Below are positions 19,699 through 29,148 of a DNA stretch of 64,000 nt, in pieces (the stretch's first letter is position 1; each line of letters opens with the position of its first letter). The stretch is from contig JACKDU010000007.1 of the NCBI GenBank assembly GCA_020633335.1, positions 377,001 through 441,000 on the forward strand. The letters run 5' to 3'. The notes beneath the pieces were generated by a model, which saw nothing but the letters and a program-made list of their open reading frames with translations, was not told where the DNA came from and made no database searches. The translations under genes were made by a program, and so were the position numbers. Source of the stretch: Myxococcales bacterium. Its GTDB lineage: Bacteria; Myxococcota_A; Polyangia; Nannocystales; Nannocystaceae.

Positions 19699-20868
19699 CT
19701 AGCTCGCGGCCTGGCCGCGGAGGATGCTCGCGGCCTCGCTGGCGATCGCCTCGCCGACGACCGAGCAGGGGGCCGCCTTCTCCTCGCCGACGAGGTCGTA
19801 GGTCAGGGGATCGCCGGCCTCGAGGACCCGGATCACCGCCTCCTCGATCGCCGCCGCGCCGCGCGCGAGGCGGGCGTCGTGCTTGCGCGCGCCGAGCCAG
19901 TCGAGCCCCTCCTTGACCGAGAGGATCATGGCGATCGGGTTGACCTTGTCCTTGCCGGCGTGGCGCGGCGCCGAGCCGTGGATCGGCTCGAACATCGCGT
20001 GCTCGTGGCCGATGTTGCCGCCGACCGCCATCCCCATCCCGCCCTGGAGGACCGAGGCGAGGTCGGTGACGATGTCGCCGAACATGTTGGTGGTGACGCA
20101 GACGTCGTAGTACTCGGGCTGGCCGATCAGCCACTGGGTGAAGGCGTCGACGATCGCGGTGTCCTTCTCGATCTCCGGGTACTCCTCGCCGATCTCGAAG
20201 AAGATCTTGGCGAAGAGCTGGCAGCCGTGGAGGACGTTGTCCTTGACGATCGCGGTGACCCGGAGCTTGCCGTCCTTGGGCGCGCCCTTGTTGCGGCGGC
20301 GGCAGAGCTCGAAGGCGTAGCGGATCACCTGCTCGCTGGCACGGCGGGTGATCACCCGGGTGTCGATCGCGACCTCGGTGCGGCCGCCGGGCGAGAGCTT
20401 GCCGCCGGTGGGCGTGTAGAGCCCCTCGGTGTTCTCGCGGATCATCACCATGTCGACCTTGCCGGGCTCCCAGATCTGGCGATTCTGGCCGTGGATCCGG
20501 TGCTTGACGCCCTTGTAGAGCTTCACCGGGCGGACGTTGGCGAAGAGGTTGAGGCGGGTGCGGTTGCCGATCACCGGCGAGAAGCCGGCCATCTTCCCGT
20601 CCTTCATCAGCACCGGACCCGAGCCGGTGGGCGAGGGCCAGCCGACCGCGCCGAGGAGGATGAGATCGGCCGCGTCGCAGCGCTCCTCCGCGCCGACTGG
20701 CCAGTCGCGGTCGCCGTGCTCGAGGTAGTACTGGCCGCCGCAGGGGATATCGTCGATCGACCAGTCGACGCCGATCACCGAGGAGACCGCGTGGAGCACC
20801 CGAAGGCCCTCGCGCATCACCTCAGGACCGGTCCCGTCACCACCGAGAGTCGCCAGCTTGTAGGACAT
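19699..20868 (-). CDS. Isocitrate/isopropylmalate dehydrogenase family protein
   Basis: The 389-residue product begins MSYKLATLGGDGTGPEVM and shows the beta-decarboxylating dehydrogenase signatures: 'MIRENTEGLYTPTGG', 'DNVLHGCQLFAKIFFE', 'VTTNMFGDIVTDLASVLQGG' with the metal-binding aspartate, and 'EPIHGSAPRHAGKDKVNPIAMILS'. These enzymes use NAD or NADP to oxidise and decarboxylate 2-hydroxy acids. Sequence alone does not separate isopropylmalate, isocitrate, homoisocitrate and tartrate types here. No leucine genes adjoin it. The ATG at 20868 is the first that gives the family N-terminus. Confidence 0.85.
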   Translation of the reverse strand: MSYKLATLGGDGTGPEVMREGLRVLHAVSSVIGVDWSIDDIPCGGQYYLEHGDRDWPVGAEERCDAADLILLGAVGWPSPTGSGPVLMKDGKMAGFSPVIGNRTRLNLFANVRPVKLYKGVKHRIHGQNRQIWEPGKVDMVMIRENTEGLYTPTGGKLSPGGRTEVAIDTRVITRRASEQVIRYAFELCRRRNKGAPKDGKLRVTAIVKDNVLHGCQLFAKIFFEIGEEYPEIEKDTAIVDAFTQWLIGQPEYYDVCVTTNMFGDIVTDLASVLQGGMGMAVGGNIGHEHAMFEPIHGSAPRHAGKDKVNPIAMILSVKEGLDWLGARKHDARLARGAAAIEEAVIRVLEAGDPLTYDLVGEEKAAPCSVVGEAIASEAASILRGQAAS

Positions 20869-21001
20869 GAAGTCGGTGTACACGCGCGCTCGAACGCCGT
20901 GGAAGACCTCCTGGGTGCGAAAGCTCACCCCTATGTTCGGGGCGCGCTGCAGGCTATCTTGAGGCGCTCGCGCGGCCCGAAGGCGGTCGCTTTCGGCCAT
21001 C

Positions 21002-23455
21002 GTGGATCCCGCGTCTAGCCTCGCCCTCTCGCTGGTGATGCTCGTCTCGCCCGCCGAGGAGACGACGCCGACGCCCGTGACGCCGGTGAAGATCGGCCGC
21101 GAGAGGGTGCGCTCGCTCAAGGTCTCGGCGACCCGGATCGCCGACGACGCGATCACGATCGACGGCCGCCTCGACGAGGCCGCGTGGCTGCAGGTCCCGA
21201 CGCTCCCGCCGATGATCCAGGTCGAGCCGCGCTTCGGCGCACCGCCGACCCACGAGAGCGACGTCCGGGTCGCCTACGGCGACAAGGGGCTCTACGTCTC
21301 GTTCCAGTGCTTCGACAACCCCGAGCACATCAGCGGCGCCTTCTCCCGCAAGGATCAGCTCGGCCCCAGCGATCGGGTGGTCTTCGAGATCGACCCGAAC
21401 AACAACGACACCAACGGCTACCGCTTCGTCGTCAACCCCTCGGGCGCCCAGGAGGACGCCCAGATCTTCCGCGACGACTCGATCGAGCCGCTCTGGGACG
21501 GGGTCTGGCGCTCGGCCGCCCGCAAGAACGCCGACGGCTGGGCGGCCGAGCTCTTCATCCCCTGGTCGACGATCCGCTTCGACGCCCGCGACTCCTACAC
21601 CTTCGGGATCAACGCCGAGCGCTGGAGCTACCGGATCAACGAGCGCTCGCGGCTCTCACCGACGCCGCAGGGGCTCCCCGGCCTGATGAGCTACGCGCTC
21701 GACTACCGCGGGGTCACCGACATCGAGCCCGGCCTCAACGTCGAGCTCCGCCCCTACGCGTCGATGCGGATCGCCGCCCGCCGCCCCGAGGGCTCGCTCG
21801 ATCACTCGTGGCCCTTCCTCCCGAACGGCGGCTACGACGTCAAGTACGGGCTCCGCGGCAACCTCACCCTCGACCTCACGGTCAACCCCGACTTCGGCCA
21901 GGCCGAGGTCGATCCGGCGGTCCTCAACCTCGGCCCCTTCGAGGTCTTCTTCCCCGAGCGCCGGACCTTCTTCCTCGAGTCGAAGGAGATCTTCGAGACC
22001 CGCTTCGCGCTCTTCTACTCCCGCCGGATCGGCAACCGCCCGCGCCCGGGGAACGCCGACCTGACGACCCGCGGGGTCGGCTCCGACACCGAGACCGGCG
22101 CCCTGGTGGCGATGGATCCGCTGACCCGGATCTTCGGCGCGCTCCGCCTCACCGGCCAGATCGCGCCCGGCTGGAGCATCGGCGTCCTGAGCGCGACCAC
22201 CGGCCCGAGCTACGGCGTCGAGCGCTTCAAGGACGGCTCCGAGCGCCGGGTCTCGGTCGACCCGCTCTCGCAGTGGTCGGTGCTCCGGCTCCGCCGCGAG
22301 TACGACTCGCAGACCAGCGTCGGCATGATCATGACCGCGGTCAACCGCGGCGCCGGCGATCGGGACGCGTTCACCAGCGGCTTCGACTACCGGATCCGCT
22401 TCGCCGAGCGCTGGCGACACGCGGCCCAGGTGATCGGCACCCACGACGGCGAGCACACCGGGATGGGGGCCTCGGCCGACCTCCGGCGCGGCGGCAAGAA
22501 CGTCGAGGTGACGACCAACATGAACATGCTGACGCCGAAGGCGAACTTCAACGACCTCGGCTACATGCAGTTCGCCAACTACATCAGCGGCCGGGCGGCG
22601 GTCTCGTTCTTCAACGCCCAGCCGATCGGCAAGGTCCGGCGCATGCTCATCAGCCCCTGGGGCGAGCTCTCGAGCTCCTTCCAGGGGCAGATGCAGGTCA
22701 AGCAGCTCAACACCAACCTCGAGATGACGACCGAGAAGTTCTGGCAGGCGCGGCTCCTGGTCGGCGGTCACTGGCCGCAGCTCGACCTCTACGAGACCCG
22801 CGGCGGGATCGCCTACCAGATCCCCTGGCACTGGTGGCTGGTCGGCTCGACGACCACGCCGACCAACCGCCGGATCGCCGCGACCCTCCGCGGCGCCTAC
22901 GGCGAGCAGGCGGGCAAGCCCGGCCCCGACATCGGCCTCGAGCTCCGCTGGCGGCCGATCGATCGCCTCGACATCACCGGCTCGCTCGACGTCAACCTGG
23001 TCTTCGGTCGCCCGCGCTGGACGATGACCAACGACGCCGGCGAGCCGGTCTTCGGCCGCGGCGACCTCTTCTCCTACACCGGGGTGATCCGGGCGACCCT
23101 CGGGATCCTGCCGACCCTCACCCTCCAGACCTTCAACCAGCTCCTCTACAGCACCGCCCACCACACCGACTTCTTCATCCTGACGGCGCCGGACACCCTG
23201 GTGCCGACCGATCCCGGGCCCTACTACGGGGTCGTCGACCAGGCGCTCACCAGCCTGATCTCAAACTCGATCCTCCGCTGGGAGTACATGCCCGGCTCCT
23301 TCCTCTTCGTCGCCTACACCCACCGCACGACCCTCAGCCAGGGCGGCATGGAGGTGAAGTTCAACCCGCGGCTGGGCTTTACCAACCTCGGGTCGAGCGG
23401 CGCGGCCAACGAGGACATCGCCTTCGTCAAGCTCGTGCACCTCTTCTCGCTCTGA
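21002..23455 (+). CDS. CBM9-like/DUF5916 outer-membrane protein
   Basis: The 817-residue product starts at GTG with a short hydrophobic N-terminus. Residues about 45-230 match the N-terminal carbohydrate-binding (CBM9-like) domain of DUF5916 proteins: 'IDGRLDEAAW', 'VRVAYGDKGLYVSFQCFD', 'SDRVVFEIDPNNND'. The remainder is DUF5916, a predicted outer-membrane beta-barrel, with 'NPDFGQAEVDPAVLNL', 'FFPERRTFFLES' and 'FYSRRIG'. Function is unsettled; a role in binding or transport of glycans is the usual guess. It diverges from the dehydrogenase gene across 133 bp. Confidence 0.85.
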   Translation: MDPASSLALSLVMLVSPAEETTPTPVTPVKIGRERVRSLKVSATRIADDAITIDGRLDEAAWLQVPTLPPMIQVEPRFGAPPTHESDVRVAYGDKGLYVSFQCFDNPEHISGAFSRKDQLGPSDRVVFEIDPNNNDTNGYRFVVNPSGAQEDAQIFRDDSIEPLWDGVWRSAARKNADGWAAELFIPWSTIRFDARDSYTFGINAERWSYRINERSRLSPTPQGLPGLMSYALDYRGVTDIEPGLNVELRPYASMRIAARRPEGSLDHSWPFLPNGGYDVKYGLRGNLTLDLTVNPDFGQAEVDPAVLNLGPFEVFFPERRTFFLESKEIFETRFALFYSRRIGNRPRPGNADLTTRGVGSDTETGALVAMDPLTRIFGALRLTGQIAPGWSIGVLSATTGPSYGVERFKDGSERRVSVDPLSQWSVLRLRREYDSQTSVGMIMTAVNRGAGDRDAFTSGFDYRIRFAERWRHAAQVIGTHDGEHTGMGASADLRRGGKNVEVTTNMNMLTPKANFNDLGYMQFANYISGRAAVSFFNAQPIGKVRRMLISPWGELSSSFQGQMQVKQLNTNLEMTTEKFWQARLLVGGHWPQLDLYETRGGIAYQIPWHWWLVGSTTTPTNRRIAATLRGAYGEQAGKPGPDIGLELRWRPIDRLDITGSLDVNLVFGRPRWTMTNDAGEPVFGRGDLFSYTGVIRATLGILPTLTLQTFNQLLYSTAHHTDFFILTAPDTLVPTDPGPYYGVVDQALTSLISNSILRWEYMPGSFLFVAYTHRTTLSQGGMEVKFNPRLGFTNLGSSGAANEDIAFVKLVHLFSL

Positions 23456-23503
23456 GCGAGGAGAGGTGCGCGGGTCGGGTCGAAGAGGGAGGGCGCGCGG
23501 CGG

Positions 23504-24244
23504 CTAGAAGCCGACGTCGCGGCACTCGCAGAGGCTCGGGTCGTCGGTGCAATTCGCCGGCGCCGACGGGTTGGCGTCGCTCAGCGAGATCGAGAAGACC
23601 CGGCTATCCTCCTGCGGGTAGGCCTTGACCATGCTCCAGATCTCGTCGTTGCTCGCGTTGTTGGCGACCCGGGCCATCTCCTCGTTGGAGAGGAAGGGGA
23701 TCTCGGTGGTCACCGTGCCGGAGACGTTGTTGCCGGCCGGGTTGAAGGGCCCCTGGCCAGCGTCGATCGTCAGCGGGTAGGCGCAGGAGCCCGCGTCGAA
23801 GCGGCCGAAGACCTCCGCCGGGCAGCCGACGCCGGTCGCCGCCGAGAGGTACATCAGGTTGAGCCCCTCGCAGAGCGAGCCGGAGCACTGCCACTTGTTC
23901 ACCTGGGTGAAGGGGCCCGGGCTCACGCAGGGGTGGAGGCAGGGGGAGATCGAGACCGGGATCCGCTCGCCGGGCTTCGCCTTGGTGGCGACGCAGACCT
24001 TGCCCCGGAAGAAGGGGACGACGGAGGGGCCGAAGGAGCCGTTGGCTGGACCCGGGGCGGTCTCGTCGACGTCGAAGTCGGCCGCGATGCAGACCTTGTC
24101 CACCGTGTCGCAGATCTCACCGCGCTCGGTGCAGGGGCGGCTCTGGTCGCACTGGCCAGCGTCCTCATTCGGGGCGCAGGCGCCGAGCATGAGACCGAGC
24201 GTGAGGCCCAGGCCGATGAGCGAAGATGCTGGAGAGAGGGTCAT
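23504..24244 (-). CDS. Cysteine-rich lipoprotein
   Basis: The 246-residue product has a lipobox (LGAC) near residue 22, then cysteine pairs ('CDQSRPCTERGEICDTVDKVC') that look like a small disulfide-bonded knot, and a mature domain with no recognised family. A GAGGAG ribosome site lies 7 nt before the ATG, and TACAAT at 24273-24278 (complement) is a good -10, giving a short leader. It converges on the DUF5916 gene. Confidence 0.75.
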   Translation of the reverse strand: MTLSPASSLIGLGLTLGLMLGACAPNEDAGQCDQSRPCTERGEICDTVDKVCIAADFDVDETAPGPANGSFGPSVVPFFRGKVCVATKAKPGERIPVSISPCLHPCVSPGPFTQVNKWQCSGSLCEGLNLMYLSAATGVGCPAEVFGRFDAGSCAYPLTIDAGQGPFNPAGNNVSGTVTTEIPFLSNEEMARVANNASNDEIWSMVKAYPQEDSRVFSISLSDANPSAPANCTDDPSLCECRDVGF

Positions 24245-24272
24245 GTTCAGGCTCCTCGATCGAGTTTGGCCG

Positions 24273-24278
24273 ATTGTA
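24273..24278 (-). promoter_or_regulatory. -10 element for the Cys-rich lipoprotein
   Basis: TACAAT on the complement, 28 nt before the ATG at 24244, with a GAGGAG ribosome site in the leader. The -35 is not clear. Confidence 0.5.
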
Positions 24279-24472
24279 CCAGCCGATGCGGGGGTCCCGC
24301 GACTTTGCAGTGAATCATCCTGGGGCCCTCTGGGGATGGTGGGGAATTCCGGGGGATTGCTCGCGCGCGTCGGCCGTCGTAGCGTGACAGAGTCATGGGC
24401 GCGCGCGATCGAGCGTTTTCACGCGGCGCGCCTTCGTCTTTCTCGATATCCAGAGTACAGGAGTAGCAGAGC

Positions 24473-25069
24473 ATGAACCTTCGCCCCCTTGCCATCCTCG
24501 CCGCCCTCGCCCTCGGCCTCCCGGCCTGCTCCGGTGATGACGGTGACACTGGCGCGTCGACGACCAACGCCACCAACACCACCAACACCACCAACACTAC
24601 CACCGCGTCGACCTCGACCAGCGGCAGCACCTCGGAGACCTCCGGCGGCTCGGGGAGCGGCAGCGCCGGCTCGACGAGCGGGAGCACGACCGGCGACCCG
24701 TCGACGAGCGGGAGCACGACCGGCGACCCGTCGACCAGCGGTAGCACCACGGACGCGCCGACCACCGGCACCTCGACCGGCGGGACCACCGGTGGCGCCA
24801 CGGATCCCTACGACCCCGCGACCTGCGACGGCGATCCGCTCGGCGTCGGCGGGATCGAGGGCGCCTTCTGCTCGCCGACGTGCACCATGAGCTCGGACTG
24901 CCCGGCGGGCCCGATGGGGACCCAGGCCCAGTGCGTCCTGACGACGATGATGGGTCAGCCGCCGACCAACTGCGCGCTGATCTGCCAGGTCGACAACGAC
25001 ATGTGCCCCGAGGGCTCGACCTGCAAGGACCTCATGATGATGGGCGCGGGGATCTGCACCTACCCGTAG
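24473..25069 (+). CDS. Lipoprotein with tandem Ser/Thr linker repeats
   Basis: The 198-residue product has a lipobox (LPAC) at about 16-19 and a linker of Ser, Thr, Gly and Asn to about 110 that includes ten-residue units ending GDPST. A compact C-terminal domain with eight to nine cysteines follows ('CDGDPLGVGGIEGAFCSPTC', 'CALICQVDNDMC'). The domain resembles short Cys-rich modules of other myxobacterial surface lipoproteins. AGGAG lies about 10 nt before the ATG. A strong terminator follows. Confidence 0.75.
   Translation: MNLRPLAILAALALGLPACSGDDGDTGASTTNATNTTNTTNTTTASTSTSGSTSETSGGSGSGSAGSTSGSTTGDPSTSGSTTGDPSTSGSTTDAPTTGTSTGGTTGGATDPYDPATCDGDPLGVGGIEGAFCSPTCTMSSDCPAGPMGTQAQCVLTTMMGQPPTNCALICQVDNDMCPEGSTCKDLMMMGAGICTYP
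24671..24730 (+). repeat. Two exact 30-bp tandem repeats in a lipoprotein linker
   Basis: Two identical 30-bp units at 24671-24700 and 24701-24730, with a third degenerate unit to 24760. They encode ten residues each and could change copy number by slippage. Confidence 0.85.
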
Positions 25070-25100
25070 GGCGCAGCGATCCTGCGATCAAGACGACGAC

Positions 25101-25139
25101 GACGAGGGCTCGCCAGCGCGGGCCCTCGTCTTCTCTTTT
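25101..25139 (+). terminator. Intrinsic terminator after the linker lipoprotein
   Basis: GACGAGGGC (25101-25109) pairs with GCCCTCGTC (25122-25130) and is followed by TTCTCTTTT. Confidence 0.8.
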
Positions 25140-25159
25140 GCGGGTCGTCGCGGCGCCCC

Positions 25160-25480
25160 TCAGGCGCGCAGCGGCGCGAGCTTGTCGGCGAGCTCGCCGT
25201 TCGCGTCCATCTCGCGGACGATGTCGCAGCCGCCGATGAACTCGCCGTCGATGTAGAGCTGGGGGATCGTCGGCCACTGCGAGAAGCGCTTGACGCCCTC
25301 GCGCACGGCGGGGTCGGTGAGGACGTTGACCGCGTGGAAGGGGATCTGGTGGCGCTTGAGGATCTCGAGCACCGCCCCCGAGAAGCCGCACTGCGGGAAC
25401 ATCTTGTTGCCCTTCATGAAGAGGACCACGCGGTTGTTGGCGATCAGGTGGGCGATGAACTTCTCGGTCTCGTCAGACAT
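25160..25480 (-). CDS. grxD: Monothiol glutaredoxin
   Basis: The 106-residue protein is a class II glutaredoxin with active site CGFS (Cys31) and the conserved 'MKGNKMFPQCGFS', 'WPTIPQLYIDGEFIGGCDIVREM'. These proteins bind glutathione and a bridging [2Fe-2S] cluster and act as Fe-S carriers. Length equals the family norm. The usual BolA partner is not in the window. Confidence 0.93.
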   Translation of the reverse strand: MSDETEKFIAHLIANNRVVLFMKGNKMFPQCGFSGAVLEILKRHQIPFHAVNVLTDPAVREGVKRFSQWPTIPQLYIDGEFIGGCDIVREMDANGELADKLAPLRA

Positions 25481-25656
25481 GGGCCGGGGCGAACCTAACG
25501 CTGGGTTAGATAGCCCCCAGGGCCCGTCGCCGCAAGGAGAGCGCGTCTTCCGGCCCCTCGGCCCCCTTGCGCGCGCTCGCCGCGGCCGAATACTCGAGCC
25601 TCCTCCTTCGTACTCAGCGCCGGCTCCGCTATCGTAGCCAGGATCGAGGCCTCGAG

Positions 25657-26511
25657 ATGACGACGACGAATTCGCTCGGCCGCCGCGCCTTCCTCCACCG
25701 CGCCCTCTCCGGGATCGGAGCCTGCGCAGGGGCGACCGCCCTCGGCGGCGCCGGCCTCCTCCCGCGGGTCGCGCGGGCGGGCGGGCCGCGGGTGCTGATC
25801 CTCGGCGACTCGATGATCGCCGGCGCCCTCGGCCTCTTCCTCGAGAACGGCCTCCGCAAGGAGCACGGCTACGAGGTCCTCCGCTACGGCAAGAGCAGCA
25901 CCGGCCTCGCTCGCCCCGACTTCTTCGACTGGATGAAGGAGGCGCGGCGCCAGCTCGAGGCCTTCCCCGACCCCGACGCGGTCGTGGCGATGTTCGGCGG
26001 CAACGACGTCCAGGGCCTCCACATGGGCAAGAAGGGCAAGGGCCAGACCGAGTGGATCGTCTGGCAGGACGAGGGCTGGGCCGCCGAGTACGCCCGCCGG
26101 GTCACCGCCTTCGCCGACATCGTCGCCCCCGAGGGTCGCCCGCTCTTCTGGATCGGCATGCCGGTGATGCGGCCCGAGAAGTTCCACGCCCGCGTCCAGC
26201 GGGTCAACACGATCGCCCGGGCCGAGATGGCGATCCGCCCCGGCGGGGTCTTCGTCGACATCTGGCGCCTCCTCGCCGATCAGGGCAAGTACAGCGATCG
26301 CCTGGAGATCGACGAGGGCGGCAAGCTCAAGAAGATCCGGGTGCGCGCGGGCGACGGGATCCACCTCAGCGTCGCCGGTGCTCACGTCGTCGAGGCCCAC
26401 GTCCGCGAGCGGGTGGTCGCCCGCCTGAGCGGCGAGTCGGAGACGCTCCTCGCCGACAACGAGGCGCCTGAGGGCGCCGACGCGGGCGAGGCGGTCGCGC
26501 AGGGCGGCTGA
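25657..26511 (+). CDS. DUF459-type SGNH hydrolase-like protein, Tat signal
   Basis: The 284-residue product starts with a twin-arginine signal (LGRRAFLHRALSGIG) ending near an ARA site. The mature part has the SGNH block I 'VLILGDSMIAGALG', block III 'VVAMFGGNDVQG' and a late 'DGIHLSVAGAHVV' with the D-x-x-H pair. This combination is the DUF459 family, thought to be periplasmic acyl-esterases acting on cell-wall or exopolysaccharide. The ATG at 25657 is chosen because it directly precedes the Tat motif. The exporter gene follows by 107 bp. Confidence 0.8.
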   Translation: MTTTNSLGRRAFLHRALSGIGACAGATALGGAGLLPRVARAGGPRVLILGDSMIAGALGLFLENGLRKEHGYEVLRYGKSSTGLARPDFFDWMKEARRQLEAFPDPDAVVAMFGGNDVQGLHMGKKGKGQTEWIVWQDEGWAAEYARRVTAFADIVAPEGRPLFWIGMPVMRPEKFHARVQRVNTIARAEMAIRPGGVFVDIWRLLADQGKYSDRLEIDEGGKLKKIRVRAGDGIHLSVAGAHVVEAHVRERVVARLSGESETLLADNEAPEGADAGEAVAQGG

Positions 26512-26618
26512 GTCGACGGCGAGCGACCCACTCCCCACTTCATCGGAGGCGCGGGGGCGGAGATCTGCGGCCGTGGACGGGCGGATTCGCCCGGGCGCGG
26601 CTGGCCCCGGGGGCGCGC

Positions 26619-29123
26619 ATGGGGCAAGATGGCGGCCGCTTGTCCGCCCCGCCGCAGCCCCGCCGCGATCGCTGGATCGCCACGGTCCTGGCCCATCACC
26701 GCGCGATCCTCATCTTCGCGCTGATCCTGACGGCGGTCGCGGGTCTCCTCGCGTCGCGGCTGCGGATCGAGAGCGACCTCCGGGCGCTCCTGCCGACCGA
26801 CCACCCGGTGATCGAGAGCCTCGAGCAGATCGAGTCGTCGTTCGTCCGCCTCGGCTCGGTCAACGTCGTCGTCGAGGGCGGGACGGCGGAGCAGCGGCAC
26901 GCGTACGCCGACGCGGTCGCCGGCGAGCTCGAGGCCCTCGAGACGATCGACGACGTCGAGTACCGCCTGCGCTCGGACTACTTCGCCGACCACGCGCTCT
27001 ACTACCTGAGCGACGAGGAGATGGGCGAGCTCGACGAGCACGTCCAGGCGTGGACCCACTACGAGGCCTGCTCGCGCGAGCCCGACCTCTGCCTCGGCGA
27101 GCCCGACCCGAAGGCGCCCGATCAGCTCCGCGACTTCGTCAAGGCCAAGCAGGAGAAGGCGCTCGAGCGGGCGGGCTTCGCCGACTACTACGAGCGCGAG
27201 GGGATCGACGCGCTGGTGATCCTCGCCCACCCGACCCGCGACTCGAGCGACCTCGAGTTCTCGCGGACGGTCAGCGCCGAGTCGCGGGCGATCGTCGACG
27301 CCGCGAGCGCCCGCGAGGGCGCCGCCTGGTCGGGCGCCGGCCTCCGGGTCTCGGTGGTCGGCCCCTACGCGGTCAAGGCGGACGAGAACGCGGCGATCCG
27401 CCGCGACATGGTGACCAGCGGGAGCTTCGCGCTGGTCGGCGTCTTCCTGATCCTCTACCTCCTCTTCCGCTCCTTCCGGGCGGTCTTCACCCTGCTGATC
27501 CCGCTCCTCTGCGGCGTCGCCTGGTCGATGGGCGCGACCCAGCTCCTCCTCGGCCACCTCAACACGATGACCAGCCTGATCTCGACGGTGGTCATGGGGA
27601 TGGGGATCGACGCCGGGATCCACTTCCTCCACCGGGTCCGCCGCGAGCGCCAGGAGCACGACGACGCCGAGGCGATCACCCTCGCCTTCCGCGGCCTCAT
27701 CATCCCCCTCCTCATCGCCTCGGCGACCACCCTCGGCGCCTTCGTGGTGATGGCCTCGTCGTCGTTCCCGGCGTTTCAGGAGTTCGGGCTCATCGCCGTC
27801 CTCGGGGTCTCGCTCTGCCTCCTGGCGATGGTCACGGTCTTCCCGGCGCTCCTCCTCCTGGTCGGCGTCAAGCTGCCGCCGCCGGAGCCCGAGCACGGGA
27901 TCCGGGCGGGGCTCACCCGCGCGCTGGTCCGCCGCCCGGGGGTGGTCTTCATGGTGGTCGTCGCCCTCTGCGTCGCCGCCACCTTCGGCGCCCGCAAGGT
28001 CGCCTTCGAGAACAACGGGCGGATGCTCCAGTCGGAGAGCCGCCGCGATCAGGTCGAGCGCGACACCCAGCTGATCTCGAAGATCTTCGGCAAGGACATC
28101 CACGCCGGGATCCTGGTGGCCCCGAGCCTCGAGGCCGCGCGGACGCTGGCCACGAGCGCCCGTGAGAAGCACGCCGAGCGGGTCAAGGCCGGCGACACCG
28201 TGGTCGCCGAGCTCTTCACCGGCTCCGATCTCCTGCCGCCGGCGGAGATCGACGCCGACGCCCGCAAGGAGGCGATCGAGACCCTCACCGAGGACATCCC
28301 GGAGCACACCTGGGAGAAGCTCGAGGCCCGCGCCGAGGGCAAGGACGGCGACGACAAGGGCGCCGACAAGGACGACGGGATGACCCCGGCCGACGCCCGC
28401 CGCCTCCGGCGGATGCTCAAGGCCGATGCGGTGAAGATCGACGAGTTCCCGCCGACGATCCTCGCGAAGGTGCGGTCGAAGGACGGCCGCTACGCGATCT
28501 ACGCCTACCCCAACTTCGACGCCGCCGACATCCAGAAGGGCGTCGAGTTCATGGACGAGACGGCGGCCTACGTCGGCCCCGACTCGAACGCGCAATTCGT
28601 CGGCGAGACCACGGTCTACGCGGCGATGTACCTGATGATGCGCGAGGAGGCGCCGACGATCATCGCCACCGCCGCCGGGGTGATCGTCGTCCTCGTCCTC
28701 CTCCAGCTCCGCTCGCTGGTCCTGGTGGTGATCACCCTGCTGCCGCTGGTGATCTCGGTGTGGTGGCTCCTCGGGTTGATGGGCGCCTTCGACGTCCGCT
28801 TCACCCTCTTCAACATCCCGATCCTCCCGGCGGTCCTCGGGATCGGCGTCGACAACGGGGTCTACCTCACCGATCGGATCCGCCGCCTGATCGCCGACGC
28901 CGGCGACGACGGCCTCCGGCAGGCGCTCCGCGAGACCGGCGCGGCGATCCTCGCGGCGACCACGACCACCGCCCTCGGCTTCGCCTCCTTCATCATCGCC
29001 GACTCCGGCGGGCTCAAGGGGATCGGCCTGGTCGCGGTGATCGGGATCCTCTGCGCGGCCGCGGCCGCCCTCCTGACGATCCCGGCGGTCTTCGCCCTGA
29101 TCAAGCGGCTCCGCCGGCGTTGA
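26619..29123 (+). CDS. MMPL/RND-family exporter
   Basis: The 834-residue protein has the two-fold RND layout: a helix at about 22-45, a first large periplasmic domain, five helices (about 265-430) with 'GVAWSMGATQLLLGHLNTMTSLISTVVMGMGIDAGIHFLHR', a second helix and periplasmic domain, and a second five-helix bundle with 'GIGVDNGVYLTDRI' and 'TTTALGFASFIIADSGGLKGIGLV'. It belongs to the short, HAE3-type group proposed to move lipids or hopanoids. An acidic Lys/Asp-rich insert of about 30 residues occurs near 580 in the second periplasmic domain. Confidence 0.88.
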   Translation: MGQDGGRLSAPPQPRRDRWIATVLAHHRAILIFALILTAVAGLLASRLRIESDLRALLPTDHPVIESLEQIESSFVRLGSVNVVVEGGTAEQRHAYADAVAGELEALETIDDVEYRLRSDYFADHALYYLSDEEMGELDEHVQAWTHYEACSREPDLCLGEPDPKAPDQLRDFVKAKQEKALERAGFADYYEREGIDALVILAHPTRDSSDLEFSRTVSAESRAIVDAASAREGAAWSGAGLRVSVVGPYAVKADENAAIRRDMVTSGSFALVGVFLILYLLFRSFRAVFTLLIPLLCGVAWSMGATQLLLGHLNTMTSLISTVVMGMGIDAGIHFLHRVRRERQEHDDAEAITLAFRGLIIPLLIASATTLGAFVVMASSSFPAFQEFGLIAVLGVSLCLLAMVTVFPALLLLVGVKLPPPEPEHGIRAGLTRALVRRPGVVFMVVVALCVAATFGARKVAFENNGRMLQSESRRDQVERDTQLISKIFGKDIHAGILVAPSLEAARTLATSAREKHAERVKAGDTVVAELFTGSDLLPPAEIDADARKEAIETLTEDIPEHTWEKLEARAEGKDGDDKGADKDDGMTPADARRLRRMLKADAVKIDEFPPTILAKVRSKDGRYAIYAYPNFDAADIQKGVEFMDETAAYVGPDSNAQFVGETTVYAAMYLMMREEAPTIIATAAGVIVVLVLLQLRSLVLVVITLLPLVISVWWLLGLMGAFDVRFTLFNIPILPAVLGIGVDNGVYLTDRIRRLIADAGDDGLRQALRETGAAILAATTTTALGFASFIIADSGGLKGIGLVAVIGILCAAAAALLTIPAVFALIKRLRRR

Positions 29124-29148
29124 TCAGGGCTCAGAGCGCGCGCGCTCG